From JAJRZL01 sp964557855 (GTDB taxonomy: Bacteria; Zixibacteria; MSB-5A5; GN15; FEB-12): DNA of 64,000 nt. The position numbers and the translations under genes were made by a program. The notes under the pieces are model-generated. The model was not told the DNA's origin, did not search any database, and was given only the letters and a program-made list of their open reading frames with translations. Positions 34,209 to 41,777 of this stretch are shown here, piece by piece. The stretch is from contig CAZLBP010000010.1 of assembly GCA_964557855.1 (NCBI GenBank), positions 1 to 64,000 on the forward strand. The letters are read 5' to 3'. Within the stretch, counting starts at the first letter, position 1. The number at the start of each line of letters is the position of its first letter.

Positions 34209-34577
34209 TCAGTCCTTATATGTATGACGATCGGGTGACTCCTGGAATGCCTTGCGTCGCCTGATCGCAGTCTTGATTTCTTTCTCCGGCACCTTCGCCT
34301 GCTGCTTCGAGAATCCGTGGGACAGCACGACCATCTGCCGACCGTGGAAGAAGTACAAGACTCGATAGTTGACCGACTGCGCCTTGACTCGCAGTTCGTA
34401 TATATCATCACGCAGGTAGTCCGCCTCCGGCCGTCGAAGTTCGTGACCGAGTTCGCCCAGCCGTTCGAGCCGTACGACAATCTTATCCTGCACCTTTTCC
34501 GTCAGTTTGTCGAACCACTTCAGAAAAGGCGCTGTACCGTCAGTCTCGCAATAAATGACTACTTCAGTCTTCGGCAC
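34209..34577 (-). CDS. higB: HigB/RelE-type toxin (phage Gp49-like)
   Basis: A 122-aa protein of the RelE superfamily: FLKWFDKLTEKVQDKIVVRL, YLRDDIYELRV, NYRVLYFFHGRQMVVLSHGFSKQ, and a lysine/arginine-rich end (EIKTAIRRRKAF). Such toxins cut mRNA on the ribosome. It precedes the HTH antitoxin, so it forms a complete addiction pair that would stabilise the element in which it lies. Confidence 0.9.
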   Translation of the reverse strand: MPKTEVVIYCETDGTAPFLKWFDKLTEKVQDKIVVRLERLGELGHELRRPEADYLRDDIYELRVKAQSVNYRVLYFFHGRQMVVLSHGFSKQQAKVPEKEIKTAIRRRKAFQESPDRHTYKD

Positions 34578-34868
34578 TTATAACCTCAAGCTATACGTTA
34601 AGTTCGCAATTTTGCGAAGTTTTGTCAAGACGAAACCGTACATTCGCCGGATATATATGTGGTTTTCTATGCAAACCGAACAGATACTTTCTTGTTGAAA
34701 AGCAGAGGCTCTTTTGCGTAATTGATTCCAACCATGAGACGTTTAGGATCATATCAAGCCCAGGGAATCACGCTTGCCGTGATCGACGCCTCGAAAAATA
34801 GGGCCTCTGATTTTTCACGGCTCTGGCGAAAACGTGATCCTGTAAGTTGTTGTGCGGCAACAGATTTT
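34578..34868. other. Right end of second tRNA-Arg element
   Basis: About 290 bp without a gene. AGAGGCTC-n7-TAATTG at 34704-34723 is an imperfect inverted copy of the element's left terminus (TAATTACTCGCCGAGCCTCT). CCTCTGATTTTTCACGGCTC near 34803 and GTAAGTTGTTGTG near 34840 match the right terminus of the first element. Some of this sequence must act as the promoter of the complete tRNA-Arg. Confidence 0.5.
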
Positions 34869-34942
34869 GCCCCCGTAGCTCATCTGGATAGAGCATCTGC
34901 CTTCTAAGCAGAGGGTAGCAGGTTCGAGTCCTGCCGGGGGTA
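34869..34942 (+). tRNA. tRNA-Arg (anticodon UCU)
   Basis: A complete 74-nt cloverleaf: acceptor GCCCCCG pairs with CGGGGGT (one G-U), D-arm GCTC/GAGC, anticodon stem TCTGC/GCAGA with loop CTTCTAA and anticodon TCT at 34903-34905, T-arm GCAGG-TTCGAGT-CCTGC. Discriminator is A and CCA is not encoded. It decodes AGA. It is the only intact member of three copies of this 5' half and marks the right junction of the integrated elements. Confidence 0.95.
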
Positions 34943-35094
34943 TTTTCTAATTTGATTGGCAGACTTGCCAGAACACAATGTACTTCCCCAACCCCACAAC
35001 CGCACACCATGAATTAGCCAAGCTGAATTGACACTTAACCGAAGCAGCAAGGTCACGGAGATTACCGCCGGTACAATCGTCAATAAGGTCTTGC

Positions 35095-35517
35095 TCAACC
35101 CTGCTTTGCCACCGACTCCTCAAATACGGTCCCCGGCTCGATGCCCTCCGCAGCCCAGCCTATCGCCTGTTTCTCCCAATCGGGGTTGCGGGAGGCGTCG
35201 ATGATTCGATCTATGGGGGCAGTTTTTGAGTTGTCTGCGATCTGTAATGCCTGGGATTTCAACACCGGTGAATCGACCACGATAGCCGTTCGCTGCAGGC
35301 TCATCTGCCGGGCCGCCTCGTGCAACCGTTCCATGGCCCGGGCCGCAGCAGCATCGAACGGCACGTGGCCGCGAACGTCAACTACCAGCGAAAACGGCTG
35401 GTCAGCCTGTGAAAGCGTCTCCAGCAACTCTACCTGGTAAACCTCAACGTCTTCGGCCGTATAGGTGCCTCTGGCCGTTATTCTGAATCCGTAGTCCGTC
35501 TTCTCGAATCGATGCAT
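35095..35517 (-). CDS. STAS/SpoIIAA-like domain protein
   Basis: A 140-aa protein taken from the ATG at 35517 (MHRFEKTDYGFRI). The order YTAEDVEVYQVELLETL, FSLVVDVRGHVPFDAAAARAM, then QRTAIVVDSPVLKSQALQIA follows the SpoIIAA-like STAS fold, where short helices and strands carry a phospho-acceptor or bind a small ligand. No conserved phosphorylatable serine can be assigned with certainty. A regulator role is plausible; no kinase or sigma factor gene is adjacent. Confidence 0.55.
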   Translation of the reverse strand: MHRFEKTDYGFRITARGTYTAEDVEVYQVELLETLSQADQPFSLVVDVRGHVPFDAAAARAMERLHEAARQMSLQRTAIVVDSPVLKSQALQIADNSKTAPIDRIIDASRNPDWEKQAIGWAAEGIEPGTVFEESVAKQG

Positions 35518-35656
35518 CTCTCTATCTCCGTTAGTTCGTCTCCCCCATATGAGTATCGGTAAAACCGGCTGCTCTTGCAGCAAGATAAAGTTGCAGCCGG
35601 ACAAACGAAGTCCACATTTCCGGCCATATCGCGCTTGTCAGTCCACGCACCCGCCT

Positions 35657-36427
35657 TCAACTACCGAAAAGCCCTGTCCTTGCCTTCGCTACCAGTTCAA
35701 TCTGCCCCAACACGACAGCCAGCGCCGTATCGACCCGAAGAACGGAGCGCCCCAGAGTGAAACGCTGAAAGCCCTGCTTCTCCATCATCTCCAGTTCAAA
35801 AGGCACCCACCCCCCCTCAGGGCCGATAGCGACGATCAAGTTCTCAAGCTTCTCCGTACGTATGACCCCAACAATGCCGTCTGCTGCCTCCCAATCCGGT
35901 AACAGCTTGATGCAACGGATCCGGCCGCCCGAGAGCGCCGCCGGCAACGTTTCTTCCATGAATGGACGGAAACGCTCATGCACGCTGACGATCGGCACTC
36001 GCGTCAATTTGCCCTGGCTCAGGCCGTCCAACAGGTGCGGTTCGTATCGTTCCGGCGCCAGCAGCGGTGACTGAAAATAGCTCTTCTCGACTCTGTTGGC
36101 GCGGATCAGGAACAGCCTGCGTACCGCCATCATAGCTGCCGTCAGCAGGACCCGCTTGAGTATTTGCGGCCTCGGCAGGGCGCAAATGATGTCAATTTCA
36201 GGGGGCGAAGGCGTGACATCGCGCAGCTGAGCAATCCGAATTACCACTTCGGCTTCCGTTACAGTCTCCATCAGACCCGACCCCACCGGGCCATTCAACA
36301 GTCCGATTTCGACGGAATCCCCCGGCTCCGAGCGCAGCACCTCTCTAATATGGTCCGCCCGATGGTCTGTCAGGCGGTAGAGGCCGTCGTCTTCCCTATC
36401 GGCTTCAGTCAAAATGATCAGGTTCAT
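35657..36427 (-). CDS. rsmE: 16S rRNA m3U1498 methyltransferase
   Basis: RsmE methylates U1498 of 16S rRNA through a SPOUT knot. The 256-aa product shows the N-terminal PUA-like half (HIREVLRSEPGDSVEIGL) and the C-terminal trefoil-knot SAM site IVAIGPEGGWVPFELEMMEKQGFQRFTLGRSVLRVDTA, of which GPEGG and LGxxILRxETA-like are hallmarks (here RVDTA). Length is typical. Confidence 0.93.
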   Translation of the reverse strand: MNLIILTEADREDDGLYRLTDHRADHIREVLRSEPGDSVEIGLLNGPVGSGLMETVTEAEVVIRIAQLRDVTPSPPEIDIICALPRPQILKRVLLTAAMMAVRRLFLIRANRVEKSYFQSPLLAPERYEPHLLDGLSQGKLTRVPIVSVHERFRPFMEETLPAALSGGRIRCIKLLPDWEAADGIVGVIRTEKLENLIVAIGPEGGWVPFELEMMEKQGFQRFTLGRSVLRVDTALAVVLGQIELVAKARTGLFGS

Positions 36428-36486
36428 AACCGCGAAAAGATCGTCCTATACACACTGACCGGCTACTACCGACGGCAGAACCAATC

Positions 36487-37374
36487 TTACCTGCCGTACA
36501 CCGGCGCCGGTCCGAGATACTGAGGATAGCGCTCGAGTAACGCCTGCCTGACCAGGAAACACATGTGGCACTCATCGACATATCCTTCCTCCGGCTCAAC
36601 GCCGTTTGCGCGCGCCAATTCGGCCGGGCCGCCTTTCAGGAGCGCACCGCATATCGGATGCTCATAACCATTATAGCTCGCCGCTAGTTGCGACAGCGGC
36701 GTCTCCCACATATTGCCCATGCTGATTCCCTGACAGATGTGGACGTGACCGAAACAATCGACATGCACCCGCTTCGGTGACTCCAGTTCCTCATGCGGGC
36801 AACTGTCCAGCTCCTGCCACGGACGCCGGGGCAGACCCTCGGTAAGCTTCTCCACCGCCCGGCCCCGAAACATGACGCCGCCGCCGACCACCGGCTCGCC
36901 TTTCTCGCCGCCCGGTTTCACGGTCGGCGGCTCGATACAAATACTGACCACCGGCAAGCCCAGATTGCTCGCCGCCTGTGCGGCATGGACCGCTGGGTTC
37001 ACTTTGTCTTCACCAGTATGGTATTGATCATTGCTCACACTCAGATCGAACACGTTCAGTTCGACGAAAGACCGCAGCCATAACTCCGCATCTTCCACGG
37101 CCAGTCCCCAGTACGCGTTGCTGACGACACCGTTCTTGTAGCCGAGTTCACTCGCCACTCTCATGCCGGCCACCATAACCGGGTAGTACAGAAACGGCTC
37201 CCCGCCCTCGAAATAGACCGAATCCATCGACGGGATATTTCGGGCATCTTCCAACACCTGCCGAATCTGACTCAACGTGAACGTGCCTTTACTGTCGGGG
37301 CCGCAATAAAGAAAACAATGATCGCATTCGTAGGGGCAGGTGTACGTTAGCAAAAAGTGAATCGATGTTAGCAT
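36487..37374 (-). CDS. Radical SAM protein of unknown substrate
   Basis: A 295-aa radical SAM protein with the cluster motif CPYECDHC at residues 13-20 and the SAM-contact GGEP in YFEGGEPFLY. Further cysteines near the C-terminus (CPHEEL, CFGHVHIC, CHMC) suggest one or two additional clusters of SPASM/twitch type. It is not related closely to AmrS. Neighbours (rsmE and a TGS GTPase) give no clear substrate. Confidence 0.8.
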   Translation of the reverse strand: MLTSIHFLLTYTCPYECDHCFLYCGPDSKGTFTLSQIRQVLEDARNIPSMDSVYFEGGEPFLYYPVMVAGMRVASELGYKNGVVSNAYWGLAVEDAELWLRSFVELNVFDLSVSNDQYHTGEDKVNPAVHAAQAASNLGLPVVSICIEPPTVKPGGEKGEPVVGGGVMFRGRAVEKLTEGLPRRPWQELDSCPHEELESPKRVHVDCFGHVHICQGISMGNMWETPLSQLAASYNGYEHPICGALLKGGPAELARANGVEPEEGYVDECHMCFLVRQALLERYPQYLGPAPVYGR

Positions 37375-37407
37375 GGTTTCGCCTGTCTATAGTAGTGACA
37401 CGACTTT

Positions 37408-38403
37408 CTAAAGATGAAACTCGACGATGTCTCCGTCTTTCAATTCATAATCGAGCTGCACGCGCTGTCCTTCGAACTTGCTGTGCCCCCAGATTTTGGC
37501 GAACTTCAGCTTGTGCGCAAAGTCCTTGTGTAAGTGCTCGGCCGCCTCGGCCACCGTCCCGCCTATCCGAAGGATTATAGGATCATTAAAGTCGGCTTCC
37601 CTGCCGACCGGCTTCGTGTAGACCCGCATAATGCGCAGTGCGTCAAACACACACTTGCGAAAAGCATCGAGGCTGTTCTCATCTATTATCGACGTGGCCA
37701 CCATGGCGAAATCCCGGAACCGCTCGGATAGTCGCGCCCGCTTGGCGCCGTCCTCGTCTTCGTATTCCTTGTGGGCGCAGAGAACGGTCGGTTTGTACGA
37801 ATATCGCGCATCGTCCGGCTCTTCGGTCACCTGCGGCTGGAGTATGATCCGTTTCTCCTCCAGCGTCTCGATAATGAACTGCTGGTCATCGAGCATGGAG
37901 TCAGCCTCGAGATCGCAGACGAGAACCACCAGGTCGGCATTACGAACAAGCCCGGTCAGGTAATTCTCGAAGGCATCGGGCGATATCGGCGGTGTGTCGA
38001 TCAGCTGAATCTGGACTGTCTCGAATACCATCATACCCGCCACCGGCTCCCGTGTGGCAAAGGGATAGTCCGCCACGAGCACTTTGGCGTTGGTCAGCGC
38101 CTCCACGAGGGATGACTTGCCGCTGTTGGGCGCACCGATCAGAATGACCTGCCCGGCCCCCTCCTTCTCGACATAATCATGCCCCTGGGCCTGACGGGCG
38201 CCGTGCTTGGGACCCGTACCGGATATCTGCTTTCTCAGCTTGGATATCTTCGCCTTCATGTCCGCCTGGAGCTTGTCCGTCCCCTTGTGCTTGGGCATGA
38301 TTCGCAGCAGCTCCTGCGCCAGACGAAGCTTCTCACGCGGATCCTTCTCGGCGCGGTACTCCCGCTCCAGCTCGTAATACTGTGGCGGCAGATTAGCAGG
38401 CAT
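37408..38403 (-). CDS. DRG/Obg-type GTPase with TGS domain
   Basis: A 331-aa GTPase: the N-terminal helical region, then Walker A (G1) GAPNSGKSSLVEALTNAK, G3 DTPP, and a C-terminal TGS domain (KIWGHSKFEGQRVQLDYELKDGDIVEFHL). The switch (G2) region DYPFATREP matches the DRG group. G4 appears as CAHKEYE rather than NKxD, so nucleotide specificity is uncertain. The length, small for DRG proteins, fits the compact bacterial variant. Likely linked to ribosome function. Confidence 0.8.
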   Translation of the reverse strand: MPANLPPQYYELEREYRAEKDPREKLRLAQELLRIMPKHKGTDKLQADMKAKISKLRKQISGTGPKHGARQAQGHDYVEKEGAGQVILIGAPNSGKSSLVEALTNAKVLVADYPFATREPVAGMMVFETVQIQLIDTPPISPDAFENYLTGLVRNADLVVLVCDLEADSMLDDQQFIIETLEEKRIILQPQVTEEPDDARYSYKPTVLCAHKEYEDEDGAKRARLSERFRDFAMVATSIIDENSLDAFRKCVFDALRIMRVYTKPVGREADFNDPIILRIGGTVAEAAEHLHKDFAHKLKFAKIWGHSKFEGQRVQLDYELKDGDIVEFHL

Positions 38404-38499
38404 ACTGACAATTAACGGATTAATGTGCTGCTTCGCAAGCCCCCCGTCACCCTGGGCGGAGCACAGAGGCCGGCATGGGCCGGCGCTACTCCCCGCGCC

Positions 38500-40266
38500 T
38501 CACTCCTTCATAACCATAACCCCATACGTCTTCGGATCATACTCGATCGGCACCTGCCAGTCGCCTGAGCTGTTCAAGCGCTTCTGCTTGCGGCGGAAAT
38601 TCACCAGCCATTCCGAGGATCCTTCCTCTGCAATACCGAGTTCCGACAAGGGAATAGCCACCTCAATGCTCCAGTGATCCTCTCCCCGCGTCGTCGCGAC
38701 GTCGTATTTCCCGTTCCACTCCGGATCCGCGTCGTACTCGTAGCCTTCGCCGCTCCAGACGATCTTCTGGTCAAACGCCACCCCGTGCGGATTAAAATAG
38801 AGCTGATACACAGTGTTGGCAGCGGTATCGGGAGAGAAGAAATAACCGACGCAATCCTCGCCATACACGGCCCCGTCGTGCTCCATCGTGGCGGCGTGGA
38901 TGGCATCCGCTTCGCTTTCGTGACAGTAAGCCGCCAGGTAGAGATAGTCGTCGTCACGGGCAAAGAAAAAGGCAGTCGAGTCTATGATCGCCATGTCCAC
39001 ATCGGGGGGGTACAGACGACTCACCGGTTCCCGCCAAACTGCATCACTCGGTACGCCGTCAATCGTCGGCGGCTCTGCCGCCGGCCGACACAGGACCCTT
39101 CGTTTTATGTTGATCGCCTTGGCAACGGTATAGGCTTTTCCTTCGGCGTACGGAAAGCTCAACCGGGCTCGCGGCGCCGGGTACAGAGGCCCGGTGTTGG
39201 TAACCCGGTACTGCAGTTGCACCGTTTGCCCCGGCGGCACGTGTACCGGAGTCGCCGCTTCATCCACCGACCAGCCATCCGGAACCTCCCACCGCAACGT
39301 GTCTTCTACCGTCAACTCGCGGCTGATATTCTGCACGACCACGGCCACCTTCGCTTCCACGGGCGAGACTTGCGAGGGGATCGAAACCGCACCGGTGACC
39401 AGACCCTGATCGTTGACATCCTCGATCACGTGGTACTCCGCCGCCGTGAACTCATCCCACGGCCGTACACCGTTCAGGGCCACCGGCACTATGACTATAC
39501 CTTCATTGTCTATGGTGGCCCAGGCAAAATGGTACCCGAGTCCGGACAGCCGGTCCGTCATGCCTCCGCCCGAACTCCCGATAGACGTATACACTATGCC
39601 GTCGTATTCTCCGCTGAAATAGAGATGGAAATGACCTGTTATAACCGCATCGACGTCATGCTCGACCAAGAGACTGTGCAGCGCATGCGGCTTACCTACG
39701 GCGATAGTATTGTACCAGTACGGCTTGTGCAGAAACACCAACGTGTAGGCGGCGTCCCGGTTGGCCGCCAGATCACCGGCCAGCCACTCCATTTGTTCCG
39801 GCGGTAGCTCGTCCTCTACATCCACCCGGCTGTTATCCAACACTATAATATGGACCCCACGGTGCTCAAACGAGTAAACCGGCTCTCCGATATAGCGTCG
39901 ATACTGCTCCTCCAGCGGATCCGTCGTTATATCATGGTTCCCCGGCGTGTGGTAGACGGGGACGTCGAGCGGCTCCAGGAGCGACAAGGACTCCTGCCAT
40001 TCCGCATTTAGGACGGTCGTGTCCTCCGTGTATCCCTCGATCATATCACCGACCGTCATGACGAATTCCGGCTTCAACCGATGAGCTTCGTTCACGATTT
40101 GACCGAAAATCCCTTCTACGTGTCCCCCGGTCCGATCCCCCAGAATCGCAAAACGTACCGGATTCTCCGCCAGGTGCGCTCGCCTTCGCTCCGAAACTTC
40201 ACTGCCGAATGCGTCGGCGCCGCACATCGTAACCAGTACCATCGTCAACCAAACTCTTGTTTTCAT
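38500..40266 (-). CDS. Secreted calcineurin-like phosphoesterase with C-terminal CBM9-like domain
   Basis: A 588-aa exported protein (MKTRVWLTMVLVTMCGADAFG is the signal). The metallophosphoesterase core shows GDRTGGH, TVGDMIEGY, PGNHD, a VFLHKPYW strand and GHFH, the full set of two-metal ligands, with the early Asp-His pair somewhat atypical (GDRTGG). Two beta-sandwich regions follow; the last 190 residues resemble the CBM9/DOMON sugar- or haem-binding fold (AIDGVPSDAVW-type start, DDDYLYLAAYC). Substrate is unknown; extracellular phosphate ester hydrolysis attached to a polysaccharide is plausible. Confidence 0.8.
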   Translation of the reverse strand: MKTRVWLTMVLVTMCGADAFGSEVSERRRAHLAENPVRFAILGDRTGGHVEGIFGQIVNEAHRLKPEFVMTVGDMIEGYTEDTTVLNAEWQESLSLLEPLDVPVYHTPGNHDITTDPLEEQYRRYIGEPVYSFEHRGVHIIVLDNSRVDVEDELPPEQMEWLAGDLAANRDAAYTLVFLHKPYWYNTIAVGKPHALHSLLVEHDVDAVITGHFHLYFSGEYDGIVYTSIGSSGGGMTDRLSGLGYHFAWATIDNEGIVIVPVALNGVRPWDEFTAAEYHVIEDVNDQGLVTGAVSIPSQVSPVEAKVAVVVQNISRELTVEDTLRWEVPDGWSVDEAATPVHVPPGQTVQLQYRVTNTGPLYPAPRARLSFPYAEGKAYTVAKAINIKRRVLCRPAAEPPTIDGVPSDAVWREPVSRLYPPDVDMAIIDSTAFFFARDDDYLYLAAYCHESEADAIHAATMEHDGAVYGEDCVGYFFSPDTAANTVYQLYFNPHGVAFDQKIVWSGEGYEYDADPEWNGKYDVATTRGEDHWSIEVAIPLSELGIAEEGSSEWLVNFRRKQKRLNSSGDWQVPIEYDPKTYGVMVMKE

Positions 40267-40358
40267 GATCTCCTCACCTGCTTTTCGTTTGACAATCACT
40301 CCGACAATCTCACGTACCGTCCCGCACGTCCGCAAGAGAGATTGTCTACTTCAGAACC

Positions 40359-41255
40359 TCACGCTCCCTGCCCGGAATGGATCGGGATCGGCAGCGGCGT
40401 TCGGACGTGCAAATCCCGCTGCGGGTAGGGAATCTCCACCCCCCGATCACGGAACTTGCGTACAATAGCGCAATTCAGCTCCGAGCGGATCACCGGATAC
40501 TTCCTGGGACTGTCGATCCAGACCCGTAACAGCATATCCCAGGAGGAATCGCCGAAACTGCTCAGCAGCACGTCAGGAGCGGGTGCATCGAGCACTTTCT
40601 CGTGCTCCCGGGCCACTTCCGCCAGCGCTTCCAGGACATTGTCCAGGTCCGAGGTGTACGAGACGCCGACTGAGATATCCAGACGTATCCGCGGATCACC
40701 GTGTGACCAGTTGGTCACGTTCTTGGAAATGAACTCCGAGTTGGGGACAATGATGGCGATATTCGTCAGCGTGCGAATGGTGGTGGCTCGCATGTTTATT
40801 TCGATCACGTACCCTTCCGTGCCGCTGACCGTCACCCGGTCCCCCACCCGAATGGGCCGCTCGAACAGCAGTATCAAACCCGATATGAAGTTGGACGTGA
40901 TGTTCTGCAGACCGAAACCGATACCGACCGACAACAAACCGAAAATCACGGCCAGTCCGCTCAAATCGATGCCCACGAATTGAAAGGCAAAAAGAGCGCC
41001 AATAGCGACAATTATGTAATGATTGACCCGCCGCAGCGTGTACTGGGTGTGCGTGTCGAGCTGAAAACGAGGCAATACGCGGTGAAACAGAATCCGGTCC
41101 AGCAACTTTGACCCGACGAAAAAGATGAGCACTACCAGCAGGAACATCAGTATCGATGACAGCGTGATCGGTGTTTGATTCAGCTCGAAGAGCTTATACT
41201 GGAGCGTGCTGCTCACGGCGTCCAGTCCCTGGCTGAGATGATCGGTCAAACTCAT
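40359..41255 (-). CDS. MscS-family mechanosensitive channel
   Basis: A 298-aa small-conductance mechanosensitive channel. AGGAGG precedes the ATG by about 6 nt. Three N-terminal hydrophobic segments are followed by the pore-lining TM3 region GLSAVIFGLLSVGIGFGLQNITSNFISGLILLFERPIRVGDRV, whose GFGLQNI...NFISGLIL and FERP are diagnostic. The beta domain (TIRTLTNIAIIVPNSEFISKNVTNWS) is complete. It opens to release solutes on osmotic downshift. Confidence 0.93.
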   Translation of the reverse strand: MSLTDHLSQGLDAVSSTLQYKLFELNQTPITLSSILMFLLVVLIFFVGSKLLDRILFHRVLPRFQLDTHTQYTLRRVNHYIIVAIGALFAFQFVGIDLSGLAVIFGLLSVGIGFGLQNITSNFISGLILLFERPIRVGDRVTVSGTEGYVIEINMRATTIRTLTNIAIIVPNSEFISKNVTNWSHGDPRIRLDISVGVSYTSDLDNVLEALAEVAREHEKVLDAPAPDVLLSSFGDSSWDMLLRVWIDSPRKYPVIRSELNCAIVRKFRDRGVEIPYPQRDLHVRTPLPIPIHSGQGA

Positions 41256-41777
41256 ACTATACCTCCTGTAAGCGGACGTGTTGTCTGTGTCTCTGTCTTA
41301 AGATACAGCCGGATAGAATGAAATGGTAGGTTGAAAATACCTATGATTCTCACTCTCACACGGCCACTCTTTGTTGCTTTTGACCGTGCTTCCTGTTCGT
41401 GTCACCCCTGCGAAGGGGCTCGTAGAATAACTCCGGTCATCGTTGTGTCAGGTCTTGAGCCCGCCTTAGCGGGATTGTGACCTGACACGTAACTCGTTGG
41501 AGAATAAAAGCGACAGGTCACACGAATCCACTTTGGTGGATACGCAGGACCTGCCGCAACATCCAATTTTGTCACCCGGCTTCAACCTGTCACCCCTGCG
41601 AAGACAGGGGTCCAGTCGTCCTTCGTGCACCATCTTTCCGTTTTCTGCAGGAAATCAGGACACTGCGTAGTACTCGTCCGTGTCTTTACTGGATTCCCTC
41701 CTTCGCGGGAATGACAAGCACCGATGCGCGGCAATTTATGCGTCAGGACCGCCGGGGTCCTGACCTACCCAAGCCTT
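41256..41777. repeat. Repeat-rich intergenic region with nested palindromes
   Basis: About 520 bp without a gene. It holds TGTCAGGTC...GACCTGACA (41446-41487), CAGGTC...GACCTG with an inner ATCCAC/GTGGAT stem (41514-41553), the direct palindrome GTCAGGACC-n5-GGTCCTGAC (41742-41764), a repeat of the ACTGGATTCC...GGAATGAC hairpin (41688-41715), and two CACCCCTGCGAAG...GGGG motifs (around 41403 and 41590). The collection of several repeat families in one gap is notable. Confidence 0.6.
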
